A DNA stretch of 23,945 bases, taken from contig CAYYQW010000060.1 of NCBI GenBank assembly GCA_964472505.1, positions 1 to 23,945 on the forward strand, read 5' to 3'. A program made the position numbers and the translations under genes. This document shows positions 1 to 7,683 of the stretch, piece after piece. The stretch is from JAYEIA01 sp964472505. GTDB taxonomy: Bacteria > Bacteroidota > Bacteroidia > Bacteroidales > JAADGE01. The notes below the pieces were generated by a model, which saw only the letters and a program-made list of their open reading frames with translations, was not told the DNA's origin and did not search any database. Numbering within the stretch: the first letter of the stretch is position 1; every line of letters begins with the position of its first letter.

Positions 1-22
1 TGAGCCGTGAATTGATTATTAG

Positions 23-143
23 CAACTTATAAGCCTGCGCCCGTGTGGTGTTTTCCCCGCACGGAATTTCAAAGCCACCTGTTTTGCGTCAGATGAAAAC
101 ACCTGACCCGCACAGTGAATTTCCGGAAGAAGGAAATAAGTTG
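23..143. repeat. Nested inverted-repeat region
   Basis: No reading frame is convincing in the first 230 bases. Two nested inverted pairs are visible: CAACTTAT at 23-30 with ATAAGTTG at 136-143, and GGTGTTTTC at 47-55 with GAAAACACC at 95-103. In addition, CCGCAC followed by GAATTTC recurs near 57-70 and 108-124. The single strand could fold into a long imperfect cruciform. It could be a decayed small element, an integron-like recombination site or a repeat-family member; the sequence does not decide. Confidence 0.35.
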
Positions 144-240
144 TAGCTTCAAAGATGCTTTCATATCAGATATTATCCGGATTCAACAGCAGAAGTTGCC
201 GTGCATAACAAGCATAATTCGCAAACAACTAATATATTTT

Positions 241-456
241 TTGAATTAGGCACATGAGTAATATAAAAATTAAAGTTACAGCATGTCGTTAAATATGTGG
301 TTCCCCCTTAGAAAAGGGGGACAGGGGGATTGATTGATGCAAAAATGCAAGTAAAATCAGATTTAGTAGCTTGCATTTCGATATTTCTAATTATTGCAGC
401 TTTTGTAACATTTGCATATCAAGAAGTTACCTGTATTAGTAAAGTGCCTAATTCAA
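241..456. mobile_element. MITE-like element with 13-bp terminal inverted repeats
   Basis: The ends are perfect inverted repeats: TTGAATTAGGCAC at 241-253 and GTGCCTAATTCAA at 444-456. They are flanked by a direct duplication TATATTTT at 233-240 and 457-464, which fits an 8-bp target-site duplication. Because AATATATTTTT occurs at both junctions the exact boundary is uncertain by about 2 bases. The interior has no coding frame. It has two hairpins, one of CCCCCTT/AAGGGGG (303-309/314-320) followed by a further GGGGG run, and one of AAATGCAAG/CTTGCATTT (343-351/370-378). Small size, end structure and lack of genes make this a non-autonomous transposon. The right duplication overlaps the stop codon of the desaturase gene. 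Confidence 0.7.
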
Positions 457-463
457 TATATTT

Positions 464-1549
464 TTATATACGTCCTAATTGTTTCAACATTTTACCGTGC
501 TGAAATAATGCTGTCCAAAAGCTTTTATTAACATGATAAGGCATATTATATTTTTTGGCTGTTTTCTTAACAATAGGAGCCAATTTTGAATAATGCACAT
601 GACTGATTTGAGGAAATAAATGATGCTCTACCTGAAAATTTAATCCGCCGATATACCAAGATAAAATTTTATTTTTGGGTGCATAATCAGCTGTAGTCAG
701 TAATTGATGAACAGCCCAATCGTGTTGTATTTTACCCGATTCGTCCGGTAAAGGGTATTGAGATGTGGGCATAACATGTGCAGTTTGAAATACAATGCCC
801 AAAATAAATCCGCATATAAATTGCGCAATTACAAAAAACAGAACCGTCCAATACCATGCGATTGGAAGTACGATAATGGGGAGAACCAAAAATATTCCAA
901 AATACAGTAATTTACCCGCTATCATTTTTGCATAAAGTACCGAATAGGATTCTTTCCCCGCAAGTACCACATTCTGTTTTTGGTAGCCTCTTAATTGTTT
1001 AAAGTCCTTCATTATAGCCCACGACAGCGTCATAAGCCCATAAAAGAACCAAGCATAAATGTATTGGTATTTATGAAATTTCGTTCGTTTTTCATGCGGT
1101 GAGAATCTAAGTATTCCGGGCGGCGGCGCAATGTCTTCATCGGCTCCTGTAATATTCGTATAGGTATGATGCTTTCGATTATGCTGCTGCTGCCAGTTTG
1201 GCGGAAAACCGCCCAATATATATAATGTGGCTCCTAATATTTTGTTAATTTTTTTATGCTTTGAAAATGCACCGTGACCGGCATCGTGCATCACTCCCAT
1301 ACCCATTCCGGCCATTCCGATTCCCATAATTACCCACATGGAAAAAATAGCCCAAATGTTTGTAACAACACCTGTCATCATTAATGAATAAGGCAGCAAA
1401 TAAATTAAAAACATAATTACTGTCTTTATTGCCAATTGGGTATTTCCGTGCTTCGAAATATTACGGGTCTTGAAATATTCCGAAACCTCTTGTCTGAGCT
1501 CCTTTATAAATTCTGTATTCTTATCGGTTGAGTATTTTATCTTTTGCAT
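464..1549 (-). CDS. Membrane fatty-acid desaturase (acyl-lipid/linoleoyl-CoA type)
   Basis: This is a diiron membrane desaturase that introduces a cis double bond into acyl chains using O2 and reduced ferredoxin or cytochrome b5-like donors. The three histidine boxes are complete: HDAGH at residues 88-92, HNRKHH at 123-128 and QVEHH at 306-310. Hydrophobic segments lie at about 40-60, 65-87, 215-232 and 234-255. The 361-residue length and the QxEHH third box fit the front-end/linoleoyl-CoA desaturase branch (COG3239). The position of the double bond cannot be read from the sequence. It is a single-gene unit with a -7 box about 25 bases upstream. The stop codon overlaps the right target duplication of the MITE at 241-456, so the element arrived at the very 3' end without damaging the protein. 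An O2-dependent enzyme suggests at least microaerobic exposure. Confidence 0.9.
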   Translation of the reverse strand: MQKIKYSTDKNTEFIKELRQEVSEYFKTRNISKHGNTQLAIKTVIMFLIYLLPYSLMMTGVVTNIWAIFSMWVIMGIGMAGMGMGVMHDAGHGAFSKHKKINKILGATLYILGGFPPNWQQQHNRKHHTYTNITGADEDIAPPPGILRFSPHEKRTKFHKYQYIYAWFFYGLMTLSWAIMKDFKQLRGYQKQNVVLAGKESYSVLYAKMIAGKLLYFGIFLVLPIIVLPIAWYWTVLFFVIAQFICGFILGIVFQTAHVMPTSQYPLPDESGKIQHDWAVHQLLTTADYAPKNKILSWYIGGLNFQVEHHLFPQISHVHYSKLAPIVKKTAKKYNMPYHVNKSFWTALFQHGKMLKQLGRI

Positions 1550-1573
1550 AATTTTAAACTTCGTTTGTTATTG

Positions 1574-1581
1574 CAAAGTTA
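1574..1581 (-). promoter_or_regulatory. -7 promoter box of desaturase gene
   Basis: On the minus strand this reads TAACTTTG, a perfect match to the Bacteroidetes -7 consensus TAnnTTTG, 24 bases before the desaturase start. No TTTG -33 box is seen at the standard spacing. Confidence 0.5.
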
Positions 1582-1614
1582 AGCATATTAGTCTGTTTTA
1601 AGTTATAATAAAAC

Positions 1615-2064
1615 TTAAATATCAACAATTTGCTTTTTCTTCAAGAACATCCGGATTAATTCAATATTCAGAAACAAAGAAATCGGAATCAGAATGACCG
1701 CAGCAAAAATAAAAACACCGATTGATATATATTTCGTTTATTCATAATCTGTGATTTCAATTAAATACCGGTTCGGACGGCTAAATATTATTTTGAGGTG
1801 CTTCGACTAATTGATAAACTTTTGATTCCCGAATTTTTATTAAACGATTATTCGGTTTTTCGGAAATATTTTTCACACAATAAAATGTAACAGTATCTAA
1901 GGTCTCATACCGGATTAATGCATTCATTGCTACAACAAAGCAACCTATAGCCATTAAAGCACAAATAATGCATTATATGCAGTTTGATATTTATTTGTAC
2001 ATCTGCAGCAAGTCTTCAACAATGATAAACTCGGAACGAATGCACGAACACTAATAATTTTCAT
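1615..2064 (-). pseudogene. Decayed frame of a small two-helix membrane protein
   Basis: No intact gene fills 1550-2204. Minus-strand frames give pieces that would join into one protein of about 150 residues if three or four frameshifts were repaired. They are a start piece beginning MKIISVRAF (2064 downwards), a 57-codon frame from 1954 to 1781 containing the hydrophobic run MAIGCFVVAMNAL, a short piece RPNRYLIEITDYE ending at 1738, and a hydrophobic tail FIFAAVILIPISLFL followed by KKKQIVDI with its stop at 1615. The pattern of membrane segment, soluble loop, membrane segment and lysine-rich tail is coherent, but no family is recognised. A 22-bp transposon-end sequence (1779-1800) lies inside this stretch. 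The pieces could also be chance frames in AT-rich DNA. Confidence 0.3.
1779..1800 (+). repeat. Lone copy of the 22-bp transposon end
   Basis: These 22 bases (beginning GGCTAAATATT, ending TTTTGAGGTG) are identical to the terminal repeat of the 579-bp element at 12174-12752. The following 12 bases also resemble the inner side of that element's left end, with about 4 mismatches. No matching second end or target duplication was found nearby, so this looks like a solo or truncated end. Its inner side faces right. Confidence 0.65.
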
Positions 2065-2204
2065 AAGATCAATACCTTTTAAAATTGAAAAAACGGATAA
2101 TTAATGGTAACAGCACCGACAAAACACTATTTAGCTTTAAAATTCAGCTTAATTCCAATTTTTTGTCGTAATTTACATGTATTATAAACACAAAATTTAT
2201 ATAT

Positions 2205-2714
2205 ATGAGGTATCTGTATTTATTAAGTATTGGAATGCTTGTACTGTTATTTAGCTACTGCGGCGAAAATGAACCAAAAGACAAAAAAGAGGAAGCGAAA
2301 CTCTCGGAAAAAGGAGAATTGCTGTGTTCGGTAACTTGGAAGTACGACACCAACCAAAGCCTGAAAGGTGCCACCGACCAAGTAAAGGATACAACCGGCG
2401 TTACAGCTGATGTTGTTCTGAAAGACGATGTAGGCGCTATTGCCGATTTCTTAACCGGCACCTTACGATTTGTTATTGACAATAGAGGCGACTTGGCTTA
2501 TGAAAGAAAATACGGAAAAGGCCTTCTCGCTACCTCTGTATTGGGCTATTGGAATTTCGATGAAGATGAAACGCATATTGTTATGCGCGAATGGGACGAT
2601 ACCGAGGGAAAAGAAAAAGCCCCGGAGAAGAAAAAGATTATCGAACTTTCAAAAGACCGATTGGTTCTACAAGATTCCGACGGTTCGCAACACGTTTACG
2701 TTCCGGCCGGATAA
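2205..2714 (+). CDS. Small lipocalin-like lipoprotein
   Basis: The protein has 169 residues. It starts with a short basic segment and a hydrophobic helix ending at Cys19 (LLFSYCGE), which fits a type II signal peptide although Tyr at -1 is unusual. A Lys/Glu-rich linker follows. The rest is a soluble beta-rich domain with a WNFDEDETHIVMREW stretch and an ending of the type ELSKDRLVLQDSDG, the style of Bacteroidetes lipocalin-like lipoproteins of unknown function. It is likely anchored in the outer or inner membrane facing the periplasm. It is a monocistronic gene facing the decarboxylase operon, with a terminator-like hairpin after it. No ligand or function can be assigned. Confidence 0.75.
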   Translation: MRYLYLLSIGMLVLLFSYCGENEPKDKKEEAKLSEKGELLCSVTWKYDTNQSLKGATDQVKDTTGVTADVVLKDDVGAIADFLTGTLRFVIDNRGDLAYERKYGKGLLATSVLGYWNFDEDETHIVMREWDDTEGKEKAPEKKKIIELSKDRLVLQDSDGSQHVYVPAG

Positions 2715-2751
2715 TTACTAAGCCGCTGTATTAGAATCTGAATTTAAGAAA

Positions 2752-2828
2752 GGAGCTGTATTAAAAAGTTATATTTCGAATAATTTGCCGAAAAGTCAAA
2801 TTGTAACTTTTGGTACAGCCCCTTTTTT
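2752..2828 (+). terminator. Imperfect long-stem terminator after lipoprotein gene
   Basis: GGAGCTGTA (2752-2760) and AAAAGTTA (2764-2771) pair with TAACTTTT (2804-2811) and TACAGCCCC (2814-2822), with one mismatch and small bulges. An inner TTTCG/CGAAA pair lies between them. Six T residues follow at 2823-2828, so it should work for the plus-strand lipoprotein gene. It lies between convergent genes. Confidence 0.6.
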
Positions 2829-2851
2829 ATAGAAAGCATGCGAAAACTTTC

Positions 2852-4495
2852 CTACATTAAAAAACTCAATAAGATACCGGCTGCCACGGCCGAACCTATA
2901 ACGCCCGAAACATTGGGCGCCATAGCGTGCATCAACAAGTGATTTGTCGGATCTTCTTTCAGGCCTTCGTGCTGAACCACGCGTGCACTGTCGGGAACGG
3001 CCGATACACCGGCAGCTCCTATCATTGGGTTTATGGGATTATCTTTCGGTGAAAGCCAATTCATGATTTTTGCGAAAATAATACCTCCGGCAGTTGCCAC
3101 CATAAAGGACACTGCGCCGAGTCCGAAAATAAAAATGGAATCGGCAGTCAGAAATACGTCCGCCTGAGTGGAAGCTCCCACAGTAATACCTAATAGTATG
3201 GTAATGATATCAATGAGGGAGTTACGTGCCGTATTGGCCAAACGCTCGGTTACACCGCTTTCTTTCAGTAAATTTCCGAAAAACAGCATACCAAGCAAAG
3301 GCAATGAAGTTGGCGAAATGTAAGCTGTAAGTAACAAACCGACAATGGGGAAAATAATCTTTTCGGTTTTTGAAACTGAGCGCGGCGGCTTCATTTTAAT
3401 GCGTCTTTCTTTTTTAGTAGTCAGCAACTTAATGATGGGCGGCTGAATAACCGGCACAAGCGCCATGTATGAATAAGCTGCAATGGCAATGGGCCCGATT
3501 AGGTTTTTAACCGTTTCGCCGTTAGCCAGAACATTCATTCCGTTGGCAAGTTTCGATGAAATAAAAATGGCCGTAGGCCCGTCGGCTCCTCCAATGATGC
3601 CTATGGCGCCGGCTTCGGCAGGTGCAAAGCCAAAATATAAAGCGCCCAAGAAAGTGGCAAAAATACCAATTTGGGCTGCTGCCCCAAGAAGCATTAAACG
3701 CGGTTTCGACATAAGCGACGAAAAATCTGTCATGGCTCCGATACCAAGAAAAATAAGCGGCGGATACCAGCCTTGAACTACGCCTTGGTACAGATAATTC
3801 ATGACACTGCCCGGCTCATAAACACCAAGTTGTAAATTAAAATCGGCGACTTGAAACATAGGAATATTTCCAATCAATATTCCCGCCCCTATGGGAATAA
3901 GCAGCAAAGGTTCATAATTATATTGAATGGCCAGAAAAATAAATATTAATCCGATAATAATCATGGCAAAATGCCCCCAGGTAACATTGGCAAAACCGGA
4001 AAATTCATAAAAATTAAGCAAACCGGCTATTCCGTCTCCATAGTTTGTGTATGTAAAGCCATCGGTCATTATTAACTCGTTGTCAACAATTTTCCCGGAT
4101 CTTGTTCCTAATTCCAAAATTTCTTCCTCGGTTCGGTAGCCGCCTGAAAGGTCATTGGGATCGGATTTTTTATAAAGATGTACTATTTTTTTGGGATCGA
4201 ACTTAAGCACCACTGTTTCATCCTCTATCTGCCATTCTCCGTTATAACGTTGCTTGGCTGAATCCATTACGAATGAATGATCCTCCGAAAAATCAATGGA
4301 TTTGTATCGCTCCGTTTCATGTTCGTCTTCATTGGATATTTGATAGCCGTCGCTTCTTACTACCCACTTTCCGCGAGTAAGTTTTTCTGCCGTTTCCGGC
4401 TCAGATTCCTCGCCGACTTCGGTGCTTTGGATGAATATTTGCGATACTCCCCATAGTAAGGCAAATACAGCTGCAAGCGTCAGTAATTTTTTCAT
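2852..4495 (-). CDS. mmdB: Sodium-translocating decarboxylase beta subunit with N-terminal extracytoplasmic domain
   Basis: This is the membrane subunit that decarboxylates carboxybiotin and exports Na+. Residues about 160-547 form the OadB/GcdB/MmdB domain, with many helices and the signature GGADGPTAIF (Asp305), the conserved aspartate of sodium binding. The NSLIDIITILLG and GVSAVPDSARVVQ blocks are also present. Unlike typical family members of about 380-430 residues, this one starts with a signal-anchor-like helix (1-20) and a soluble domain of about 130 residues (about 38-150, with GKWVV and YNGEWQIEDETVVLKFD) resembling lipocalin-like beta domains. It would lie outside the cytoplasmic membrane. 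No stop or frameshift separates the parts, and the only start before the transport domain is the N-terminal ATG. Last gene of the operon, 118 bp after the biotin carrier. The related decarboxylases of oxaloacetate or glutaconyl-CoA are alternatives, but the epimerase neighbour favours methylmalonyl-CoA. Confidence 0.9.
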   Translation of the reverse strand: MKKLLTLAAVFALLWGVSQIFIQSTEVGEESEPETAEKLTRGKWVVRSDGYQISNEDEHETERYKSIDFSEDHSFVMDSAKQRYNGEWQIEDETVVLKFDPKKIVHLYKKSDPNDLSGGYRTEEEILELGTRSGKIVDNELIMTDGFTYTNYGDGIAGLLNFYEFSGFANVTWGHFAMIIIGLIFIFLAIQYNYEPLLLIPIGAGILIGNIPMFQVADFNLQLGVYEPGSVMNYLYQGVVQGWYPPLIFLGIGAMTDFSSLMSKPRLMLLGAAAQIGIFATFLGALYFGFAPAEAGAIGIIGGADGPTAIFISSKLANGMNVLANGETVKNLIGPIAIAAYSYMALVPVIQPPIIKLLTTKKERRIKMKPPRSVSKTEKIIFPIVGLLLTAYISPTSLPLLGMLFFGNLLKESGVTERLANTARNSLIDIITILLGITVGASTQADVFLTADSIFIFGLGAVSFMVATAGGIIFAKIMNWLSPKDNPINPMIGAAGVSAVPDSARVVQHEGLKEDPTNHLLMHAMAPNVSGVIGSAVAAGILLSFLM

Positions 4496-4613
4496 TGGTT
4501 TGTTATATTTTTAAAGACTCAAATGTTGCATTCATAATCGACAAACTTTGCCGGCTATGGCTGCTTTTCAATTGTTCAGTTTATTATATGAGCGTAAATT
4601 TCATATTAGCTGT

Positions 4614-5045
4614 TTAGTCAATTTCGACCAACACATCATCCTGCATTACGTTTTGTCCTTCCGAAACTTTTATTGCTTTTACAATACCGTCTTTTTCCGC
4701 CTGAATATTATTTTCCATTTTCATGGCTTCCATAATCAAAACCGTATCACCAACTTTAACCGTATCACCTTCTTTAACCATTATTTTCATAATTAAGCCC
4801 GGCAAAGGTGCTTTTAAAGTGGATATTTTTTGTTCCGATTTTTTAATATTGGCTTCTTTTGGGTCAATATCTACACGAGAACGAACCAGTTTAGGCGTTT
4901 TGGGCTTTTGAATTTCAGTTTCTATTTTCACCTGATATTCTGTGCCGTTTATATCAATGACAGCAACATCCTCTTCAATTTTTTTCAGATGGCTGTTATA
5001 AGTAGTTCCGTGTATGGTAAATTTAAATTTTTTCATTTTTTTCAA
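4614..5045 (-). CDS. mmdC: Biotin carboxyl carrier subunit of methylmalonyl-CoA decarboxylase
   Basis: This subunit carries the biotin that shuttles CO2 from the carboxyltransferase to the membrane beta subunit. The C-terminal lipoyl/biotinyl domain (about 75-143) contains the biotinylation motif EAMKME with Lys109, preceded by PLPGLIMKIMVKEGD. Residues 1-40 match the small N-terminal region seen in gamma subunits, and a Lys/Pro-rich linker (about 43-75) joins the two. The start could be Met1 or Met4 (MKKMKKF); many relatives begin like the second. It lies 55 bp after the small membrane subunit gene and 118 bp before the beta subunit gene. Confidence 0.92.
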   Translation of the reverse strand: MKKMKKFKFTIHGTTYNSHLKKIEEDVAVIDINGTEYQVKIETEIQKPKTPKLVRSRVDIDPKEANIKKSEQKISTLKAPLPGLIMKIMVKEGDTVKVGDTVLIMEAMKMENNIQAEKDGIVKAIKVSEGQNVMQDDVLVEID

Positions 5046-5079
5046 AATTGTGTTTACAACTGTTCACAAAAAAGTACGG

Positions 5080-5092
5080 GAGCTTTAAGCTC
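5080..5092. other. Small hairpin in operon spacer
   Basis: GAGCTT and AAGCTC flank a single base in the 55-bp gap between the small membrane subunit and biotin carrier genes. There is no T-run in the direction of transcription, so a terminator is unlikely. It could be an RNA-processing or stability element. Confidence 0.2.
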
Positions 5093-5100
5093 TTATTTCG

Positions 5101-5427
5101 TTATCGCTTTAATGCGCTTATTCCGTGTATTTTAGAGCTCCAAGGCGAATAAACTTTATTCACTTTTTTGATGGTCATTTTTGTACTTTCAACATCATGA
5201 GCTTCATTAAAATACAAATACAGCGTGGCGGATATGGCAGTAGCTACTTCGGCGGATATGTATTCATCACATCTGTCGCAATCTTCGCCTTTGCGTTTCA
5301 TTAATGAGCGCACTCGAAACTTGAGCAAGCGCGGCAGATTACTAAAAACGATAAACAATAACAGAAGGACTAAAAAAACAATAATATATCCTACAATTGC
5401 AATGGTAATATGTGCGGTTTCTATCAT
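5101..5427 (-). CDS. mmdD: OadG-like small membrane subunit of decarboxylase
   Basis: A 108-residue protein with one N-terminal membrane helix (about 8-32), a basic juxtamembrane stretch, and a C-terminal tail containing TIKKVNKVYSPWSSKIHG. OadG/MmdD subunits have this layout and tether the carboxyltransferase and biotin carrier to the membrane beta subunit. The pair DCDRCDE near residues 49-55 has two cysteines that might bind metal, which is an inference (the Klebsiella OadG tail binds zinc with different residues). It starts 10 bp after the mmdA stop, so translation is probably coupled. Identification rests as much on gene order as on sequence. Confidence 0.8.
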   Translation of the reverse strand: MIETAHITIAIVGYIIVFLVLLLLFIVFSNLPRLLKFRVRSLMKRKGEDCDRCDEYISAEVATAISATLYLYFNEAHDVESTKMTIKKVNKVYSPWSSKIHGISALKR

Positions 5428-5437
5428 TTTTACTAAA

Positions 5438-6997
5438 TTACAAGGGTATGTTTGAATGTTTCTTGGGCGGGTTTGCCAATTGCTTGGTTGCCAATGATTT
5501 TAAAGCTCTGCAAATTCTAAAACGCGTGTTTCGGGGTTCAATAATATCATCGATAAAGCCCTTTTTGGCTGCTTCATAAGGGTTCAAAAACTTTTGATTG
5601 TATTCTTCCTCTTTTTGCTTCAGAAATTTATCGCGTTCTTCAGGATCTTCTATGGTTTTGGCTTTTCTTCCGTATAGTATTTCCACTGCACCTTCAGCAC
5701 CCATTACGGCAATTTCGGCTGAGGGCCAAGCATAATTAATGTCGCCGCGCAGCTGTTTGCAGCTCATAACATCGTGTGCACCGCCGTAAGATTTGCGCAA
5801 AGTAACCGTTACTTTGGGAACCGTTGCTTCGCCATAGGCAAATAAAAGTTTAGCACCGTGGGTTATAATACCGGCTGCTTCTTGTCCGCTGCCCGGCAGG
5901 AAACCGGGAACATCAACCAGAGTAACAATAGGCACATTAAAGGCATCGCACATGCGTACAAAACGTGCAGCTTTCAAAGATGCTTTTATATCTAAAACGC
6001 CGGCCAGATAATTGGGTTGATTGGCTACAATGCCGCAAGGCCTTCCGTCGAATTTCACAAAGCCTACTACAATATTCTTTGCATAATGCCTGTGAAACTC
6101 TAAAAATTCTTCATCATCTACTATGGTGTAAATAATATCTTTTACATCGTAGGGCGCATTTCTGTTGGTTGGAATTATGGTATTCAAGGTATCATCCAGC
6201 CGATCAATGGGATCGGAAGAAGCTGTTTGGACGGGCTCTTCCAAATTGTTCTGCGGCAAATACTCTATGGTTTTACGAATCAGCATTAAACCTTCGTCTT
6301 CGTCTTCTGCACGAAAATGGGCAACTCCCGATTTTGTAGCATGCAGGCTAGCTCCGCCCAATTCTTCGGTTGAGATATCCTCACCGGTTACTTTTTTGGC
6401 AACTTTTGGGCCGGTAACAAACATGTGGCTGGTTTTGTCGCTCATAATTACCACATCTGTTAAAGCCGGAGAGTAAACGGCACCGCCGGCACAAGGCCCG
6501 AATATGGCTGATATTTGCGGAATAACGCCGGAAGCCAAAATGTTACGCTGAAAAATCTCGGCATAACCTGCCAAACTCATTACGCCTTCTTGTATTCTGG
6601 CGCCGCCGCTGTCATTGATTCCGATAAGCGGTGCGCCCATTTTCATGGCTTGATCCATGATTTTACAAATCTTTTGAGCATAAGTTTCGGATAAAGAACC
6701 TCCGAAAACCGTAAAGTCTTGTGCAAAAACATACACAACACGCCCGTCAATGGTTCCGTGTCCGGTAACTACGCCGTCGCCGGGATATTGTTTTTTATCC
6801 ATATCAAAATTGGTGCAGCGATGATTGACAAACATATCATATTCTTCAAAACTGCCTTCGTCCAAAAGAATTTCAATACGTTCACGCGCGGTATATTTAC
6901 CGCTCTCATGTTGTCTGTCGATGCGTTTTTGACCGCCGCCCAAACGAGCTTTTTCCCGATTATCAATCAATTCCTGAATTTGCTTTTCGCGTAACAT
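5438..6997 (-). CDS. mmdA: Methylmalonyl-CoA decarboxylase alpha subunit (carboxyltransferase)
   Basis: This subunit transfers the carboxyl group of (S)-methylmalonyl-CoA to biotin, giving propionyl-CoA. The 519 residues form the two crotonase-like halves of the carboxyltransferase family, with DSGGARIQEG (129-138), GPCAGGAVYSPALTD (167-181) and, in the second half, FLPGSGQEAAG and LRKSYGGAHDVM. Sequence alone cannot separate it from the propionyl-CoA carboxylase beta chain. There is no biotin carboxylase gene nearby, and the operon carries a Na+-pump beta subunit and a separate biotin carrier, so the decarboxylase role is favoured. It lies 24 bp after the epimerase gene and 10 bp before mmdD. 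Confidence 0.93.
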   Translation of the reverse strand: MLREKQIQELIDNREKARLGGGQKRIDRQHESGKYTARERIEILLDEGSFEEYDMFVNHRCTNFDMDKKQYPGDGVVTGHGTIDGRVVYVFAQDFTVFGGSLSETYAQKICKIMDQAMKMGAPLIGINDSGGARIQEGVMSLAGYAEIFQRNILASGVIPQISAIFGPCAGGAVYSPALTDVVIMSDKTSHMFVTGPKVAKKVTGEDISTEELGGASLHATKSGVAHFRAEDEDEGLMLIRKTIEYLPQNNLEEPVQTASSDPIDRLDDTLNTIIPTNRNAPYDVKDIIYTIVDDEEFLEFHRHYAKNIVVGFVKFDGRPCGIVANQPNYLAGVLDIKASLKAARFVRMCDAFNVPIVTLVDVPGFLPGSGQEAAGIITHGAKLLFAYGEATVPKVTVTLRKSYGGAHDVMSCKQLRGDINYAWPSAEIAVMGAEGAVEILYGRKAKTIEDPEERDKFLKQKEEEYNQKFLNPYEAAKKGFIDDIIEPRNTRFRICRALKSLATKQLANPPKKHSNIPL

Positions 6998-7021
6998 AGT
7001 CTGTATATATGTGATTTAATA

Positions 7022-7426
7022 TTATGATTTACTGCATATTTCAGTCAACACGCCCAAAGTTGATTTTGGGTGTAAAAAACCGATACTTAATCCTTCTGCT
7101 CCTTTGCGGGCTTTTTCGTCAATCAGGCGCAAACCTTTTTCTTTCGCTTCGGCCAAAGCTTCATCGGTATTATCGCTTGCAAAGGCGATGTGGTGAATGC
7201 CTTGTCCGCGTTTTTCAATAAATTTTGCCACCGGACTGTCATCGGCTGTAGGCTCAAGAAGTTCTATTTTTACTTCTCCAATTTTAAAAAAAGCAGTCTT
7301 CACTTTCTGGTCGGCAACTTCTTCCACGGCATAGCATTTCAAACCGAAAACACCTTCATATAATTTCTTGGCCTCTTCAATGCTGTTTACAGCTATTCCG
7401 ATATGCTCAATCTTGTTTAAGTTCAT
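7022..7426 (-). CDS. mce: Methylmalonyl-CoA epimerase
   Basis: Interconverts (R)- and (S)-methylmalonyl-CoA, linking the B12-dependent mutase to the stereospecific decarboxylase. The 134-residue protein has two vicinal-oxygen-chelate modules. Expected metal ligands are visible at His8 (IEHIGIAV), His78 or His79 (GIHHIAF) and Glu129 (LTEI), with an acidic or Gln-equivalent position around Glu55. Length and the KIEHIGIAV start are standard. First gene of the operon, so the pathway order epimerase then decarboxylase is preserved. The mutase is not in this window. Confidence 0.95.
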   Translation of the reverse strand: MNLNKIEHIGIAVNSIEEAKKLYEGVFGLKCYAVEEVADQKVKTAFFKIGEVKIELLEPTADDSPVAKFIEKRGQGIHHIAFASDNTDEALAEAKEKGLRLIDEKARKGAEGLSIGFLHPKSTLGVLTEICSKS

Positions 7427-7502
7427 TGTCTTTATATTTTAAAAAATTATCAAGCTTTATAAAAAATCCGTTTCAGCACTATTGCTGTGCTTTATTCTTT
7501 TA

Positions 7503-7510
7503 CAAATGTA
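7503..7510 (-). promoter_or_regulatory. -7 promoter box of decarboxylase operon
   Basis: On the minus strand this reads TACATTTG, a perfect TAnnTTTG match. It implies a leader of about 70 bases before the epimerase start. The leader contains a small AGCAC/GTGCT hairpin (7475-7479/7487-7491). No -33 box at standard spacing and no cobalamin-riboswitch features were seen. Confidence 0.45.
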
Positions 7511-7683
7511 GTTTTAAGTACAAAAAAACGATATGATTAAAGTCATACGGCAATATATTGTTAAGCATGGCAACTGCTAAGTAACAGCTGTTAATAAGCA
7601 TAATTTTTATGTGCCAAATTTTTTGCTCAAGTTTCACAGAAAAGGCGTAACTTAGCTTTAACGATAACCAAAAAAAATCAACC

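Noticed and set aside
3483..3776. A 97-codon plus-strand frame opposite the decarboxylase beta gene
   Set aside because: It is antisense to conserved transport-domain sequence, with a composition typical of shadow frames.
5438..6997. mmdA as the beta chain of a biotin-dependent propionyl-CoA carboxylase
   Set aside because: There is no biotin carboxylase subunit nearby, and the operon contains Na+-pump subunits, so decarboxylase is the better reading.
7427..7500. A cobalamin riboswitch before the propionate operon
   Set aside because: The leader is only about 70 bases and has no B12-box-like sequence; only a small hairpin is present.
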